Notes under the pieces: generated by a model
What the model saw: the letters and a program-made list of their open reading frames with translations, nothing else
Told to the model about the DNA's origin: nothing
The model's database searches: none
Part shown: in pieces, positions 1-6,049 of the stretch
Layout of the letters: each line of letters opens with the position of its first letter
How positions within the stretch are numbered: the stretch's first letter is position 1
NCBI GenBank assembly: GCA_900545185.1
Contig: UQYH01000123.1
Coordinates: 1-6,396 of the forward strand
Direction of reading: 5' to 3'
DNA length: 6,396 bases
Source of the DNA: an uncultured Eubacteriales bacterium
Lineage (GTDB): Bacteria > Bacillota > Clostridia > UBA1381 > UBA9506
Position numbers and translations under genes: made by a program

Positions 1-30
1 CTTCAACGGAAACTGCACTATCCCCTGTGA

Positions 31-1530
31 GCAAGACGGCCATATGTTTTTGCTGCGGATGTTGATATTCAAACCATTACAACCATTAAAGAAAAGCATG
101 ACCAATTTTTTTGCGTAACGGTGTATAATGAGCCGATCCGCGAATATACAAGCGGTACACTCGCGGCGCACATTTTGGGGCGCGTCGGCATTATTAACAG
201 AGAGGAATATGCACAACTGAAGGACAAGGGCTACGGCATGAATGACTATTTGGGTAAGCAGGGTGCCGAAAAAGCGTTTGAATCTTATTTAAAGGGTACG
301 GACGGCACCAACAGCGTGGAACGAAAAATCCGCGAGGGCGAAACGGAGATTGTGTATTCGCGCAACCCCGTCCCCGGCAATTCGGTGATGCTGACCATTG
401 ATAAGGATTTGCAGCAAAAAACAGAAGAATCGCTTGCGACGCATATTCAAAAAATTGCGGCCACAAGCAAGCGCGGCAGCGGACATGATGCCTGTGCCGG
501 TGCGGCGGTAGCCATTGATTTAAACAGCGGTGAACTTTTATCGATTGCATCATACCCGACATATGACCCCGCGCGTTTTAATGATGATTACAGCAAGCTT
601 TTACAAGACCCCAACACGCCGATGCTGAACCGAGCGATTAACGGTACCTATGAGCCGGGTTCGACCTTTAAGCTGTGTACGGCGGTGGCTGCTCTTGAAG
701 GCGGCTATACCACGCCGGATGAATACATTACAACCAAGGGTGTTTATAATTATTTGGGTCACGATTTTATGTGTAACATTTATCGTACCAGCCGCGGCAA
801 TCACGGCACAATTAACGTATCGCAGGCAATTCAATATTCCTGCAACTACTTCTTTTTTGAAATGGGACGCCGTTCCGGTATTGAGCCGATCGAATCTTAT
901 GCCAAGCAGTTTGGGCTGGGTGAATACACCGGCATTGAGCTGGCTGATGAAGAAGCCAAAGGACAGGTGGCCGGGCCGGAGGTGCGAAAGAAGAATAACA
1001 GAGAATGGTATCCGGGTGACGTGCTGCAAGCGGCCATCGGCCAGTCGGACAGCTTGTTTACACCGCTGCAGATTGCCAACTATGTGGCAACGCTGGCAAA
1101 CGGCGGCACACATTACGAAGCGCATCTTTTAAAATCGGTTAAGTCTAATTCAGAGGATGCGATGGTAGAGACCGTGGCACCGAAAATAAAAAATCAGGTA
1201 TCTATTGAAAAACAGAATCTGGACGCGGTGTTAAACGGTATGCAGCTGGTAACGGCAGAGGGTACGGCTCGTGCCGCGTTTGCGGATTTTCCCATTAAAA
1301 CAGGCGGTAAAACGGGTAGTGCGCAGGTGTCGCGCGGTTCCAGTAACGGTATTTATGTCGGATATGCACCGTATGACAATCCGCAGATTGCGGTGGCTGT
1401 TGTGATTGAACACGGCGGTTCGGGCGGCAACGCTTCGTATATCGCCAGAGACATTTTTGAGGAGTATTTTTTTGGTAATGCAGCGCAGGAAAAAGCGCAG
1501 GCAGAGCCGAAAAACACACTGCTGCCGTAA
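31..1530 (+). CDS. mrdA: PBP2-like class B penicillin-binding protein (peptidoglycan transpeptidase), 5'-partial, frame interrupted at its left end
   Basis: This is a D,D-transpeptidase that crosslinks peptidoglycan on the outer face of the membrane, most likely for lateral-wall elongation. All three active-site motifs are present in order: SxxK as STFK (661-672, catalytic Ser at 661-663), SxN as SCN (838-846) and KTG (1309-1317). Upstream lies part of the dimerisation domain, including a typical AAHILGRVG segment and a GKQGAEKAFE segment, then PVPGNSVMLTID at the entry to the catalytic domain. The N-terminal membrane anchor is off the window. The frame is open from 31, but a TGA stands at 28-30. 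Family-like residues (RRPYVFAADVD) begin right after it, so the protein should extend further left. GTG at 121 has no ribosome binding site and lies inside the domain, so I reject it as the start. The link to minCDE supports PBP2 (MrdA/PbpA type) rather than SpoVD or FtsI. Whether the gene is intact cannot be decided here. Confidence 0.88.
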   Translation, partial: ARRPYVFAADVDIQTITTIKEKHDQFFCVTVYNEPIREYTSGTLAAHILGRVGIINREEYAQLKDKGYGMNDYLGKQGAEKAFESYLKGTDGTNSVERKIREGETEIVYSRNPVPGNSVMLTIDKDLQQKTEESLATHIQKIAATSKRGSGHDACAGAAVAIDLNSGELLSIASYPTYDPARFNDDYSKLLQDPNTPMLNRAINGTYEPGSTFKLCTAVAALEGGYTTPDEYITTKGVYNYLGHDFMCNIYRTSRGNHGTINVSQAIQYSCNYFFFEMGRRSGIEPIESYAKQFGLGEYTGIELADEEAKGQVAGPEVRKKNNREWYPGDVLQAAIGQSDSLFTPLQIANYVATLANGGTHYEAHLLKSVKSNSEDAMVETVAPKIKNQVSIEKQNLDAVLNGMQLVTAEGTARAAFADFPIKTGGKTGSAQVSRGSSNGIYVGYAPYDNPQIAVAVVIEHGGSGGNASYIARDIFEEYFFGNAAQEKAQAEPKNTLLP

Positions 1531-1576
1531 AAGCGGAGCGGTGTAATATAACAGGGGGGCAAACTTTTGTAAAAAC

Positions 1577-1585
1577 AGAAGGGAG
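1577..1585 (+). promoter_or_regulatory. minC ribosome binding site
   Basis: A purine-rich AGAAGGGAG ends 5 bases before the ATG at 1591 and fixes the minC start. The 60-bp gap after the PBP stop shows no convincing promoter, so minC is probably co-transcribed with the PBP gene. Confidence 0.6.
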
Positions 1586-1590
1586 CCAAT

Positions 1591-2256
1591 ATGATTACTT
1601 TAAAAGGAACAAAAGAGGGCATAACCATTTTAGCGGAACACTGCGGCAGCTTGCAGGAGGCGAGGGAAGAGCTTACGGAGAAGCTATCGGCCGCAAATGG
1701 TTTTTTTGACGGTGTGACCGTGCCTGTTTTGCTGAAAGCAGACGGTTTTTCGGAGTTTGAGACCTACCTTTTACGCCTCGCAGTGCAAAAACTGCTGCCG
1801 GAGGCCGATGTGCGTTTTGAAGAAAACGATGCAGAGGATCGGCGGCAGGAAATAGTACATGAAAACGTATATGAAGAAGTACAGAAAGAGGTGCTGTGTG
1901 CCAAACAGGATATGCTGCAGGATGTTTTTTACAAGGGCACCGTTCGGTCGGGTCAGGCGCTTTCGGCGCCGGGTCATTTAATTGTGTTGGGTGATGCTAA
2001 CCCCGGTTCCGAGCTTGTGGCAGGCGGCAACATTGTTGTGATGGGTGCGGCGCGCGGCATGCTTTGGGCAGGGGCGCAGGGCGATCGGGGAGCGGTCATT
2101 TCGGCGGCACGTCTTTTACCGTCACAAATCCGCATTGCTGACATGATTTGCCGCAAGCCGGATGATGAATTGCCGCCTACCGGTTTTTACCCGGAATTTG
2201 CGGAAATTCGGTGCGGACACATCTATATTGAAAGAAAATTGCAAAAAATTGTCTGA
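1591..2256 (+). CDS. minC: Septum site-determining protein MinC
   Basis: MinC is the FtsZ-antagonising part of the Min system. It is brought to the membrane by MinD and blocks Z-ring assembly away from midcell. The 221-residue product has the usual length. Residues ~1-80 form the N-terminal FtsZ-inhibiting domain. A charged linker (~78-108) follows, rich in Glu, Asp and Gln. Residues ~115-220 form the C-terminal beta-helix that dimerises and binds MinD, recognisable by RSGQ (119-122), VLGDANPGSEL (132-142), GGNIVVMGAARG (145-156) and the AGAQGD, LLPSQIRIAD run. One small oddity is LWAGAQGD, where many family members have a His before AGA. The ATG at 1591 has a good Shine-Dalgarno. The gene follows the PBP gene by 60 bp and is separated from minD by 207 bp carrying a promoter, so minC may be expressed partly independently of minDE. 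Confidence 0.95.
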   Translation: MITLKGTKEGITILAEHCGSLQEAREELTEKLSAANGFFDGVTVPVLLKADGFSEFETYLLRLAVQKLLPEADVRFEENDAEDRRQEIVHENVYEEVQKEVLCAKQDMLQDVFYKGTVRSGQALSAPGHLIVLGDANPGSELVAGGNIVVMGAARGMLWAGAQGDRGAVISAARLLPSQIRIADMICRKPDDELPPTGFYPEFAEIRCGHIYIERKLQKIV

Positions 2257-2324
2257 TAAAGACGAAGTCAACAGATTTTGGGTAAAAACCATAGAATATT
2301 TGTGAAAATTTTCTAAAAAATCTA

Positions 2325-2353
2325 TAGACAAAACACGAAAAAGATGATATACT
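2325..2353 (+). promoter_or_regulatory. Predicted sigma-A type promoter for minDE
   Basis: The -35 box TAGACA (2325-2330; consensus TTGACA, one mismatch) and the -10 box TATACT (2348-2353; consensus TATAAT, one mismatch) are separated by exactly 17 bp. A TG at 2345-2346 one base before the -10 box gives an extended -10. A-rich tracts upstream (2305-2320) could act as an UP element. The expected start point is near 2360, giving a leader of about 100 nt before minD. This is prediction from sequence only. Confidence 0.75.
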
Positions 2354-2383
2354 ATGTTTGATGTGGTTTTGTTATATATTTTG

Positions 2384-2410
2384 AGCTTGGGCATTTTGCC
2401 GGCCAAAGCT
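2384..2410 (+). promoter_or_regulatory. Imperfect hairpin in minD leader
   Basis: AGCTTGG (2384-2390) can pair with CCAAAGCT (2403-2410) with one bulged A, around a GC-rich loop that contains GCCGGC. Its 3' arm ends at 2410 and shares two bases with the 5' arm of the larger inverted repeat at 2409-2453, so the two structures cannot both form fully. It has no U-tract and does not look like a terminator. Confidence 0.4.
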
Positions 2411-2453
2411 TAGTATATGGGGGGCAGCCATTGGGGGGCTAACATATACTAAG
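2409..2453 (+). promoter_or_regulatory. 11-bp perfect inverted repeat overlapping the minD Shine-Dalgarno
   Basis: CTTAGTATATG (2409-2419) and CATATACTAAG (2443-2453) are exact reverse complements, separated by 23 bases. The interior can add a small nested stem, AGCC (2426-2429) with GGCT (2437-2440). The 3' arm covers the first three bases of the Shine-Dalgarno AAGGAGG (2451-2457), so in RNA the hairpin could lower ribosome access to minD. As DNA, the dyad could equally be a protein-binding operator. I do not recognise it as a known riboswitch or leader class. Confidence 0.65.
2418..2439 (+). repeat. Direct repeat TGGGGGGC (two copies, 14-bp period)
   Basis: TGGGGGGC occurs at 2418-2425 and again at 2432-2439. 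Both copies lie mostly within the loop of the inverted repeat at 2409-2453. The only other six-G run in the window is at 1554-1559, also followed by C, upstream of minC. Confidence 0.7.
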
Positions 2454-2463
2454 GAGGAACAAC

Positions 2464-3267
2464 ATGTCAGAAGTAATTGTTGTCACATCCGGTAAGGGCG
2501 GCGTGGGCAAAACAACCACAACCGCAAATATCGGCGCAGCACTGGCCAAATTGAAAAAGCGTGTGCTTTTAATTGATACGGATATCGGGCTGCGGAACTT
2601 GGATTTAATTTTAGGCCTTGAAAACCGGGTGGTTTTCAATCTTGTGGATGTGATTGAGGAAAACTGCGGCATCAAAAGCGCCTTGGTGAGGGATAAGCGT
2701 TTGGATACGCTCTATCTGCTGCCGGCGGCGCAAACGAAGGACAAGGATTCTGTTTCGGAAGCACAAATGAAAGCGTTGTGCGATTCGGTTCGGGATGATT
2801 ACGATTTTGTCATTTTGGACTGTCCGGCCGGCATTGAGCAGGGCTTTAAAAATGCCGTTGCCGGAGCTGACAGAGCCATTGTCGTGACAACGCCGGAGGT
2901 TTCAGCCGTACGCGATGCCGATAAAATCATCGGGATGCTGAACGCTTACGGTGTGACGGATCACAGGCTTTTGGTCAATCGTGTGCGGCCGGATATGGTG
3001 CGCCGCGGCGATATGATTAATTTGGCAGATATGACCGAAATTTTAGGTATTGCGCTTTTGGGTGTTGTGCCGGATGATGAAACAGTCATCATAGGCGCCA
3101 ACCGCGGAGAACCGATTGTGCTGCATGGCAAGTCGGCGGCGGCCTTGGCGTATCGGAATATTGCCCGCCGTATTATGGGTGAGGAGGTTCCCCTTATCAA
3201 TTTTGAAGCGCACATGGGGCTTTTAAGCCGCCTGCGGCAGCGATTTGTGAGGGAGGGCGTATCATGA
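2464..3267 (+). CDS. minD: Septum site-determining ATPase MinD
   Basis: MinD is a ParA/MinD-family ATPase that dimerises on the membrane with ATP, recruits MinC and is released when MinE stimulates hydrolysis. The 267-residue product is full length. The deviant Walker A motif KGGVGKTT is at 11-18 with the signature Lys11 and Lys16. Switch I is IDTDIGLRNLD (37-47) with Asp38 and Asp40. The Walker B/switch II region is ILDCPAGIEQG (117-127). TTPEVSAVRDADK (142-154) matches the conserved MinD segment. The C-terminal amphipathic helix GLLSRLRQRF (252-261) is the membrane-targeting sequence. The start is fixed by AAGGAGG six bases before the ATG. The stop overlaps the minE start by 4 bp, indicating translational coupling. 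Expression probably comes from the promoter at 2325-2353, possibly modulated by the leader inverted repeat. Confidence 0.97.
   Translation: MSEVIVVTSGKGGVGKTTTTANIGAALAKLKKRVLLIDTDIGLRNLDLILGLENRVVFNLVDVIEENCGIKSALVRDKRLDTLYLLPAAQTKDKDSVSEAQMKALCDSVRDDYDFVILDCPAGIEQGFKNAVAGADRAIVVTTPEVSAVRDADKIIGMLNAYGVTDHRLLVNRVRPDMVRRGDMINLADMTEILGIALLGVVPDDETVIIGANRGEPIVLHGKSAAALAYRNIARRIMGEEVPLINFEAHMGLLSRLRQRFVREGVS
3251..3257 (+). promoter_or_regulatory. minE ribosome binding site inside minD
   Basis: GGGAGGG lies six bases before the minE ATG at 3264, within the last codons of minD. Together with the ATGA overlap it supports coupled translation. Confidence 0.6.
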
Positions 3268-3545
3268 ACCGTTTTTTTGCCCGACTATTTGGAAAACCTT
3301 CTTCAAAGGATGTTGCAAAGGAACGCTTGCAGCTTGTGCTTTTGGGAGATCGCGGCATTAGTGCCGAGCTTTTAACGGCAATGAAGGAGGATATTATTGA
3401 GGTATTATCAAAATATGTTGAAATAGAAAGTGATGAGCTTGCCATTCAGCTCACACAGGTGAAAAAAGAGGAGCAGACGGCAGCGTGCCCGGCGCTTTTG
3501 GCCAGCATTCCAGTGCGGCGCATAAAAGAGCGGCAAAGCGCTTAA
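3264..3545 (+). CDS. minE: Cell division topological specificity factor MinE
   Basis: MinE displaces MinC from MinD and stimulates MinD ATP hydrolysis, which gives the Min system its spatial pattern. The product has 93 residues, a usual length. The N-terminal MNRFFARLFG (1-10) is amphipathic and fits the MinE membrane-targeting segment. AKERLQLVLLGDRG (18-31) is the conserved anti-MinCD contact helix/strand, with AKERLQ as in the Escherichia coli protein. The topological specificity domain follows, with KEDIIEVLSKYVEI (41-54) and IQLTQ. The C-terminal ASIPVRR is also family-like. The gene overlaps minD by 4 bp (ATGA). Presence of minE suggests MinE-driven patterning; whether a DivIVA/MinJ type of positioning also exists cannot be seen in this window. 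Confidence 0.95.
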   Translation: MNRFFARLFGKPSSKDVAKERLQLVLLGDRGISAELLTAMKEDIIEVLSKYVEIESDELAIQLTQVKKEEQTAACPALLASIPVRRIKERQSA

Positions 3546-3581
3546 CACTGCACCCCGAAAACGATGAAAGGAAGGCGAGTC

Positions 3582-3986
3582 ATGAATATCGCACTGATTG
3601 CGCATGATAAAAAAAAGGAACTGATGATTCAGTTTTGTATTGCGTATAAGGGAATTTTGGAAAAACATATGCTGTGCGCAACAGGCACAACCGGTGCTTT
3701 GGTGAGTGAGGCAACCGGGCTTGAAATTCATCGGTTTTTATCGGGACCGCAGGGCGGCGACCAGCAAATCGGCGCCCGTGTTGCATATAATGAAATTGAC
3801 TTGGTTCTCTTTTTTCGTGATCCGTTAACGGCTTTGGCGCACGAACCGGATGTGGCGGCGCTTTTACGGCTTTGCGATGTGCACAATGTTCCCATTGCAA
3901 CCAATGTGGCGACGGCAGAGGTTTTGGTTCGCGGAATGGATCGCGGTGATTTGGATTGGCGAGATATTGTGAATCCAAAATCGTAA
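3582..3986 (+). CDS. mgsA: Methylglyoxal synthase
   Basis: This cytosolic enzyme converts dihydroxyacetone phosphate to methylglyoxal and phosphate, a bypass of lower glycolysis used when phosphate is short or sugar phosphates accumulate. The 134-residue product contains the family signatures: IAHDKKK (6-12; His8 and Asp9 match E. coli His19 and Asp20), CATGTTG (32-38, phosphate binding), SGPQGGDQQIG (54-64; Asp60 matches the catalytic Asp71), FFRDPL (77-82; Asp80 matches Asp91), HEPD (87-90; His87 and Asp90 match His98 and Asp101) and PIATNVATAE near the C-terminus. I chose ATG 3582 because AAAGGAAGG (3567-3575) sits six bases upstream. The in-frame ATG at 3564 would add MKGRRV and has a poorer ribosome site. 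The gene lies 36 bp after minE and is likely in the same transcript, which probably ends at the hairpin at 4009-4049. Confidence 0.96.
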   Translation: MNIALIAHDKKKELMIQFCIAYKGILEKHMLCATGTTGALVSEATGLEIHRFLSGPQGGDQQIGARVAYNEIDLVLFFRDPLTALAHEPDVAALLRLCDVHNVPIATNVATAEVLVRGMDRGDLDWRDIVNPKS

Positions 3987-4008
3987 TTGAATTTACAGTA
4001 GAAGCAAT

Positions 4009-4054
4009 AGGGACTGTTGTATTGTGATTTACGGGTCGCAACAGTCCCTTTATT
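4009..4054 (+). terminator. Rho-independent terminator-like hairpin after mgsA
   Basis: AGGGACTGTTG (4009-4019) and CAACAGTCCCT (4039-4049) form a perfect 11-bp stem with a 19-nt loop, followed by TTATT (4050-4054). The stem is strong, but the U-tract is short and interrupted by A, so termination may be partial. It begins 22 bp after the mgsA stop and ends only 12 bp before the ligA Shine-Dalgarno. I see no good promoter between it and ligA. Confidence 0.65.
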
Positions 4055-4075
4055 CATGTCGGGAGGCAAAGTGTG

Positions 4076-6049
4076 ATGCAAGAGAAAATGAAGGAACTGA
4101 CAGCGTTTTTAAATTACCATGCACATCGGTATTATGTGCTCGATGCACCCGAAATTTCGGATTATGAATATGACATGGCACTGAGAGAATTACAAAAGCT
4201 GGAGGAAGCTTATCCGCAGTTTAAAGACCCGGCATCGCCCACAACACGTGTGGTGGGACAGGTGCTGGAGGGCTTTACCGAGGTTTCGCATGAAGTGCCC
4301 ATGCAAAGTCTGAATGACGCTTTTAGCCGCGAGGAAATTATGGATTTTGATAAGCGTGTAGCGGCGGCGCTGGATGCACCGTATGCCTATGGTGTGGAAT
4401 ATAAAATTGACGGCCTTTCGGTTTCGCTTGAATATGAAAACGGTGTGTTTACGCGCGGCTCAACACGCGGAGACGGCCGTACGGGTGAAGATGTTACCTT
4501 TAATTTAAAGACAATCGGCTCGATTCCGCTGCGCCTGAAGCAACCGATTCCGTACCTAGAGGTGCGCGGCGAAGTGTTTATCGGCAAGAAGAATTTCGAG
4601 CGCTTAAACGAACGCCGTGAAAAGGCCGGGGAACCGTTGTTTGCCAATCCGCGCAATGCGGCGGCAGGCAGTTTGCGCCAGCTGGATTCTTCCGTTGCGG
4701 CACAGCGCCATTTGGATATTTTTATTTTTAATATTCAGCGTGCCGAGGGCATAGCCTTTGAAACACACCACGAAGGTCTTCTTTATCTGGCAGAGCAGGG
4801 CTTTAAAATTGTGCCCGGCATTCGTGTGTTTTCCACGGCGGCGGAGGCCTTTGAGCGCGTTTTGGAGATAGGGCGTGAGCGTGAAACCCTTTCGTTTGAT
4901 ATTGACGGCGCTGTTTTAAAGGTGGATAATTTGGCACAGCGCGAACAACTGGGCGCAACGGCTAAATGTCCGCGCTGGGCGGTGGCCTATAAGTTCCCGG
5001 CCGAGACGAAAAAAACAAAGCTGACTGATATTGTTTTGCAGGTGGGGCGCACAGGTGCCATGACGCCCAATGCGGTGCTGGAGCCTGTTACGGTGGCCGG
5101 TTCTGTCGTGCGGCGTGCCACGCTGCATAACATGGATTACATCCGCGAAAAGGATATTAAAATCGGCGATTCCGTGTATGTCCGCAAGGCAGGAGATATT
5201 ATTCCGGAGATTACGGAGGTTGTGAAAGAAGACCGTGACGGGACGGAACGAACCTTTGTGATGCCGGAATTTTGCCCCGAATGCGGTGAAAAAATCGAAC
5301 GTGTTGAGGGCGAGGCTGTGTACCGCTGTACGGGCAGCAACTGTCCGGCACAATTGCAGCGCAATTTAGAGCATTTTGCCTCGCGCAATGCGATGGACAT
5401 TGAAGGTCTCGGCCCGGCCGTGATCGAACAGCTGACAGACTCCGGCTTGCTGCATTCGCCTGCCGATTTATACAATTTGCAGGAAGAACAGTTAATAGGT
5501 CTGGAGCGTTTTGGTGCAAAATCGGCACAAAATTTATTGAAAGCCATCAACGAATCCAAAACGCGTGATTTGTCCCGTGTGCTTTTTGCGCTGGGGATTC
5601 GGTTAAACGGCCAGCGTTCATCACAGATTTTGGCGCGCACCTTTGGGACAATGGAACGATTGATGCAGCAGAGCATCGAAAGCCTTTCGGCCATTCGTGA
5701 CATCGGTGAGAAAACAGCGGCTTATGTGCATGATTATTTTCAAAATCCGCATAATCGGGAGCTGATAGAGCAGTTGCAGGCGGCCGGTGTGAATATGGCG
5801 CACAGTGAATCGGCCGATGTAAGCGATAGACTGAGCGGAAAGAAGTTTGTAATAACTGGCAAGTTTGAGGATATATCGCGCAGTGAATTAACGGAGCTTG
5901 TGGAGAAAAACGGCGGCAGCACGGCCGGTAGTGTATCGAAAAAAACAGATTATGTTATAGCCGGAGAGGATGCAGGCAGCAAGCTGGATAAGGCACAGGC
6001 GTTGGGTGTGCCCGTGATTGACTTGCAGGAGCTGTACGCTATGCTTTGA
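4076..6049 (+). CDS. ligA: NAD-dependent DNA ligase LigA
   Basis: LigA seals single-strand nicks in duplex DNA using NAD+, joining Okazaki fragments and completing repair. The 657-residue product is close to the usual ~670. Domain Ia is at the N-terminus, with HRYYVLDAPEISDYEYD for NMN binding. The adenylation motif is EYKIDGLS, with the nucleotidyl-acceptor Lys at residue 110. RGDGRTGEDVT and LEVRGEV follow, then the OB fold with QVGRTGAMTPNA. The zinc finger is CPEC...CTGSNC (Cys 400, 403, 418, 423). A helix-hairpin-helix region (~437-570) and a C-terminal BRCT domain (~586-657, GKKFVITGKFE, KNGGS, KTDYVIAGEDAGSKLDKA) complete it. In the helix-hairpin-helix part, GIRLNGQ stands where GIRHVGE is common. 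GTG at 4073 would add one Met; I prefer ATG 4076, nine bases after GGAGG (4062-4066). Transcription is by read-through or an unseen promoter. It ends in TGA followed by TAA. Confidence 0.97.
   Translation: MQEKMKELTAFLNYHAHRYYVLDAPEISDYEYDMALRELQKLEEAYPQFKDPASPTTRVVGQVLEGFTEVSHEVPMQSLNDAFSREEIMDFDKRVAAALDAPYAYGVEYKIDGLSVSLEYENGVFTRGSTRGDGRTGEDVTFNLKTIGSIPLRLKQPIPYLEVRGEVFIGKKNFERLNERREKAGEPLFANPRNAAAGSLRQLDSSVAAQRHLDIFIFNIQRAEGIAFETHHEGLLYLAEQGFKIVPGIRVFSTAAEAFERVLEIGRERETLSFDIDGAVLKVDNLAQREQLGATAKCPRWAVAYKFPAETKKTKLTDIVLQVGRTGAMTPNAVLEPVTVAGSVVRRATLHNMDYIREKDIKIGDSVYVRKAGDIIPEITEVVKEDRDGTERTFVMPEFCPECGEKIERVEGEAVYRCTGSNCPAQLQRNLEHFASRNAMDIEGLGPAVIEQLTDSGLLHSPADLYNLQEEQLIGLERFGAKSAQNLLKAINESKTRDLSRVLFALGIRLNGQRSSQILARTFGTMERLMQQSIESLSAIRDIGEKTAAYVHDYFQNPHNRELIEQLQAAGVNMAHSESADVSDRLSGKKFVITGKFEDISRSELTELVEKNGGSTAGSVSKKTDYVIAGEDAGSKLDKAQALGVPVIDLQELYAML

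Larger units (their letters stand above)
2257..2463 (+). other. minC-minD intergenic region with promoter and structured leader
   Basis: This 207-bp gap begins AT-rich, including the palindrome GAAAATTTTC (2304-2313) just upstream of the -35 element. It then contains a promoter (2325-2353), a roughly 100-nt leader with two inverted repeats, and the minD Shine-Dalgarno AAGGAGG (2451-2457). No terminator with a clear U-tract is visible after minC, so read-through from minC into minDE is likely alongside new initiation. Confidence 0.7.

Noticed and set aside
121..123. GTG at 121 as the start of the PBP gene
   Set aside because: There is no Shine-Dalgarno, it falls inside the dimerisation domain, and family-like sequence continues upstream to 31.
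601..1125. Long antisense frames inside the PBP, mgsA and ligA genes
   Set aside because: They are shadows of strongly supported genes, without ribosome sites or family resemblance.
2418..2439. G-quadruplex from the two G6 runs
   Set aside because: There are only two tracts; a standard intramolecular quadruplex needs four, and the AGCC/GGCT pairing competes.
2445..2450. Second TATACT as an additional -10 box close to minD
   Set aside because: No -35-like hexamer lies 16-18 bp upstream (the position is G-rich), and a start here would leave almost no leader and no Shine-Dalgarno.
3564..3581. Upstream ATG for mgsA adding six residues
   Set aside because: The extra MKGRRV is not family-like, and the good Shine-Dalgarno AAAGGAAGG lies downstream of this ATG and serves ATG 3582.
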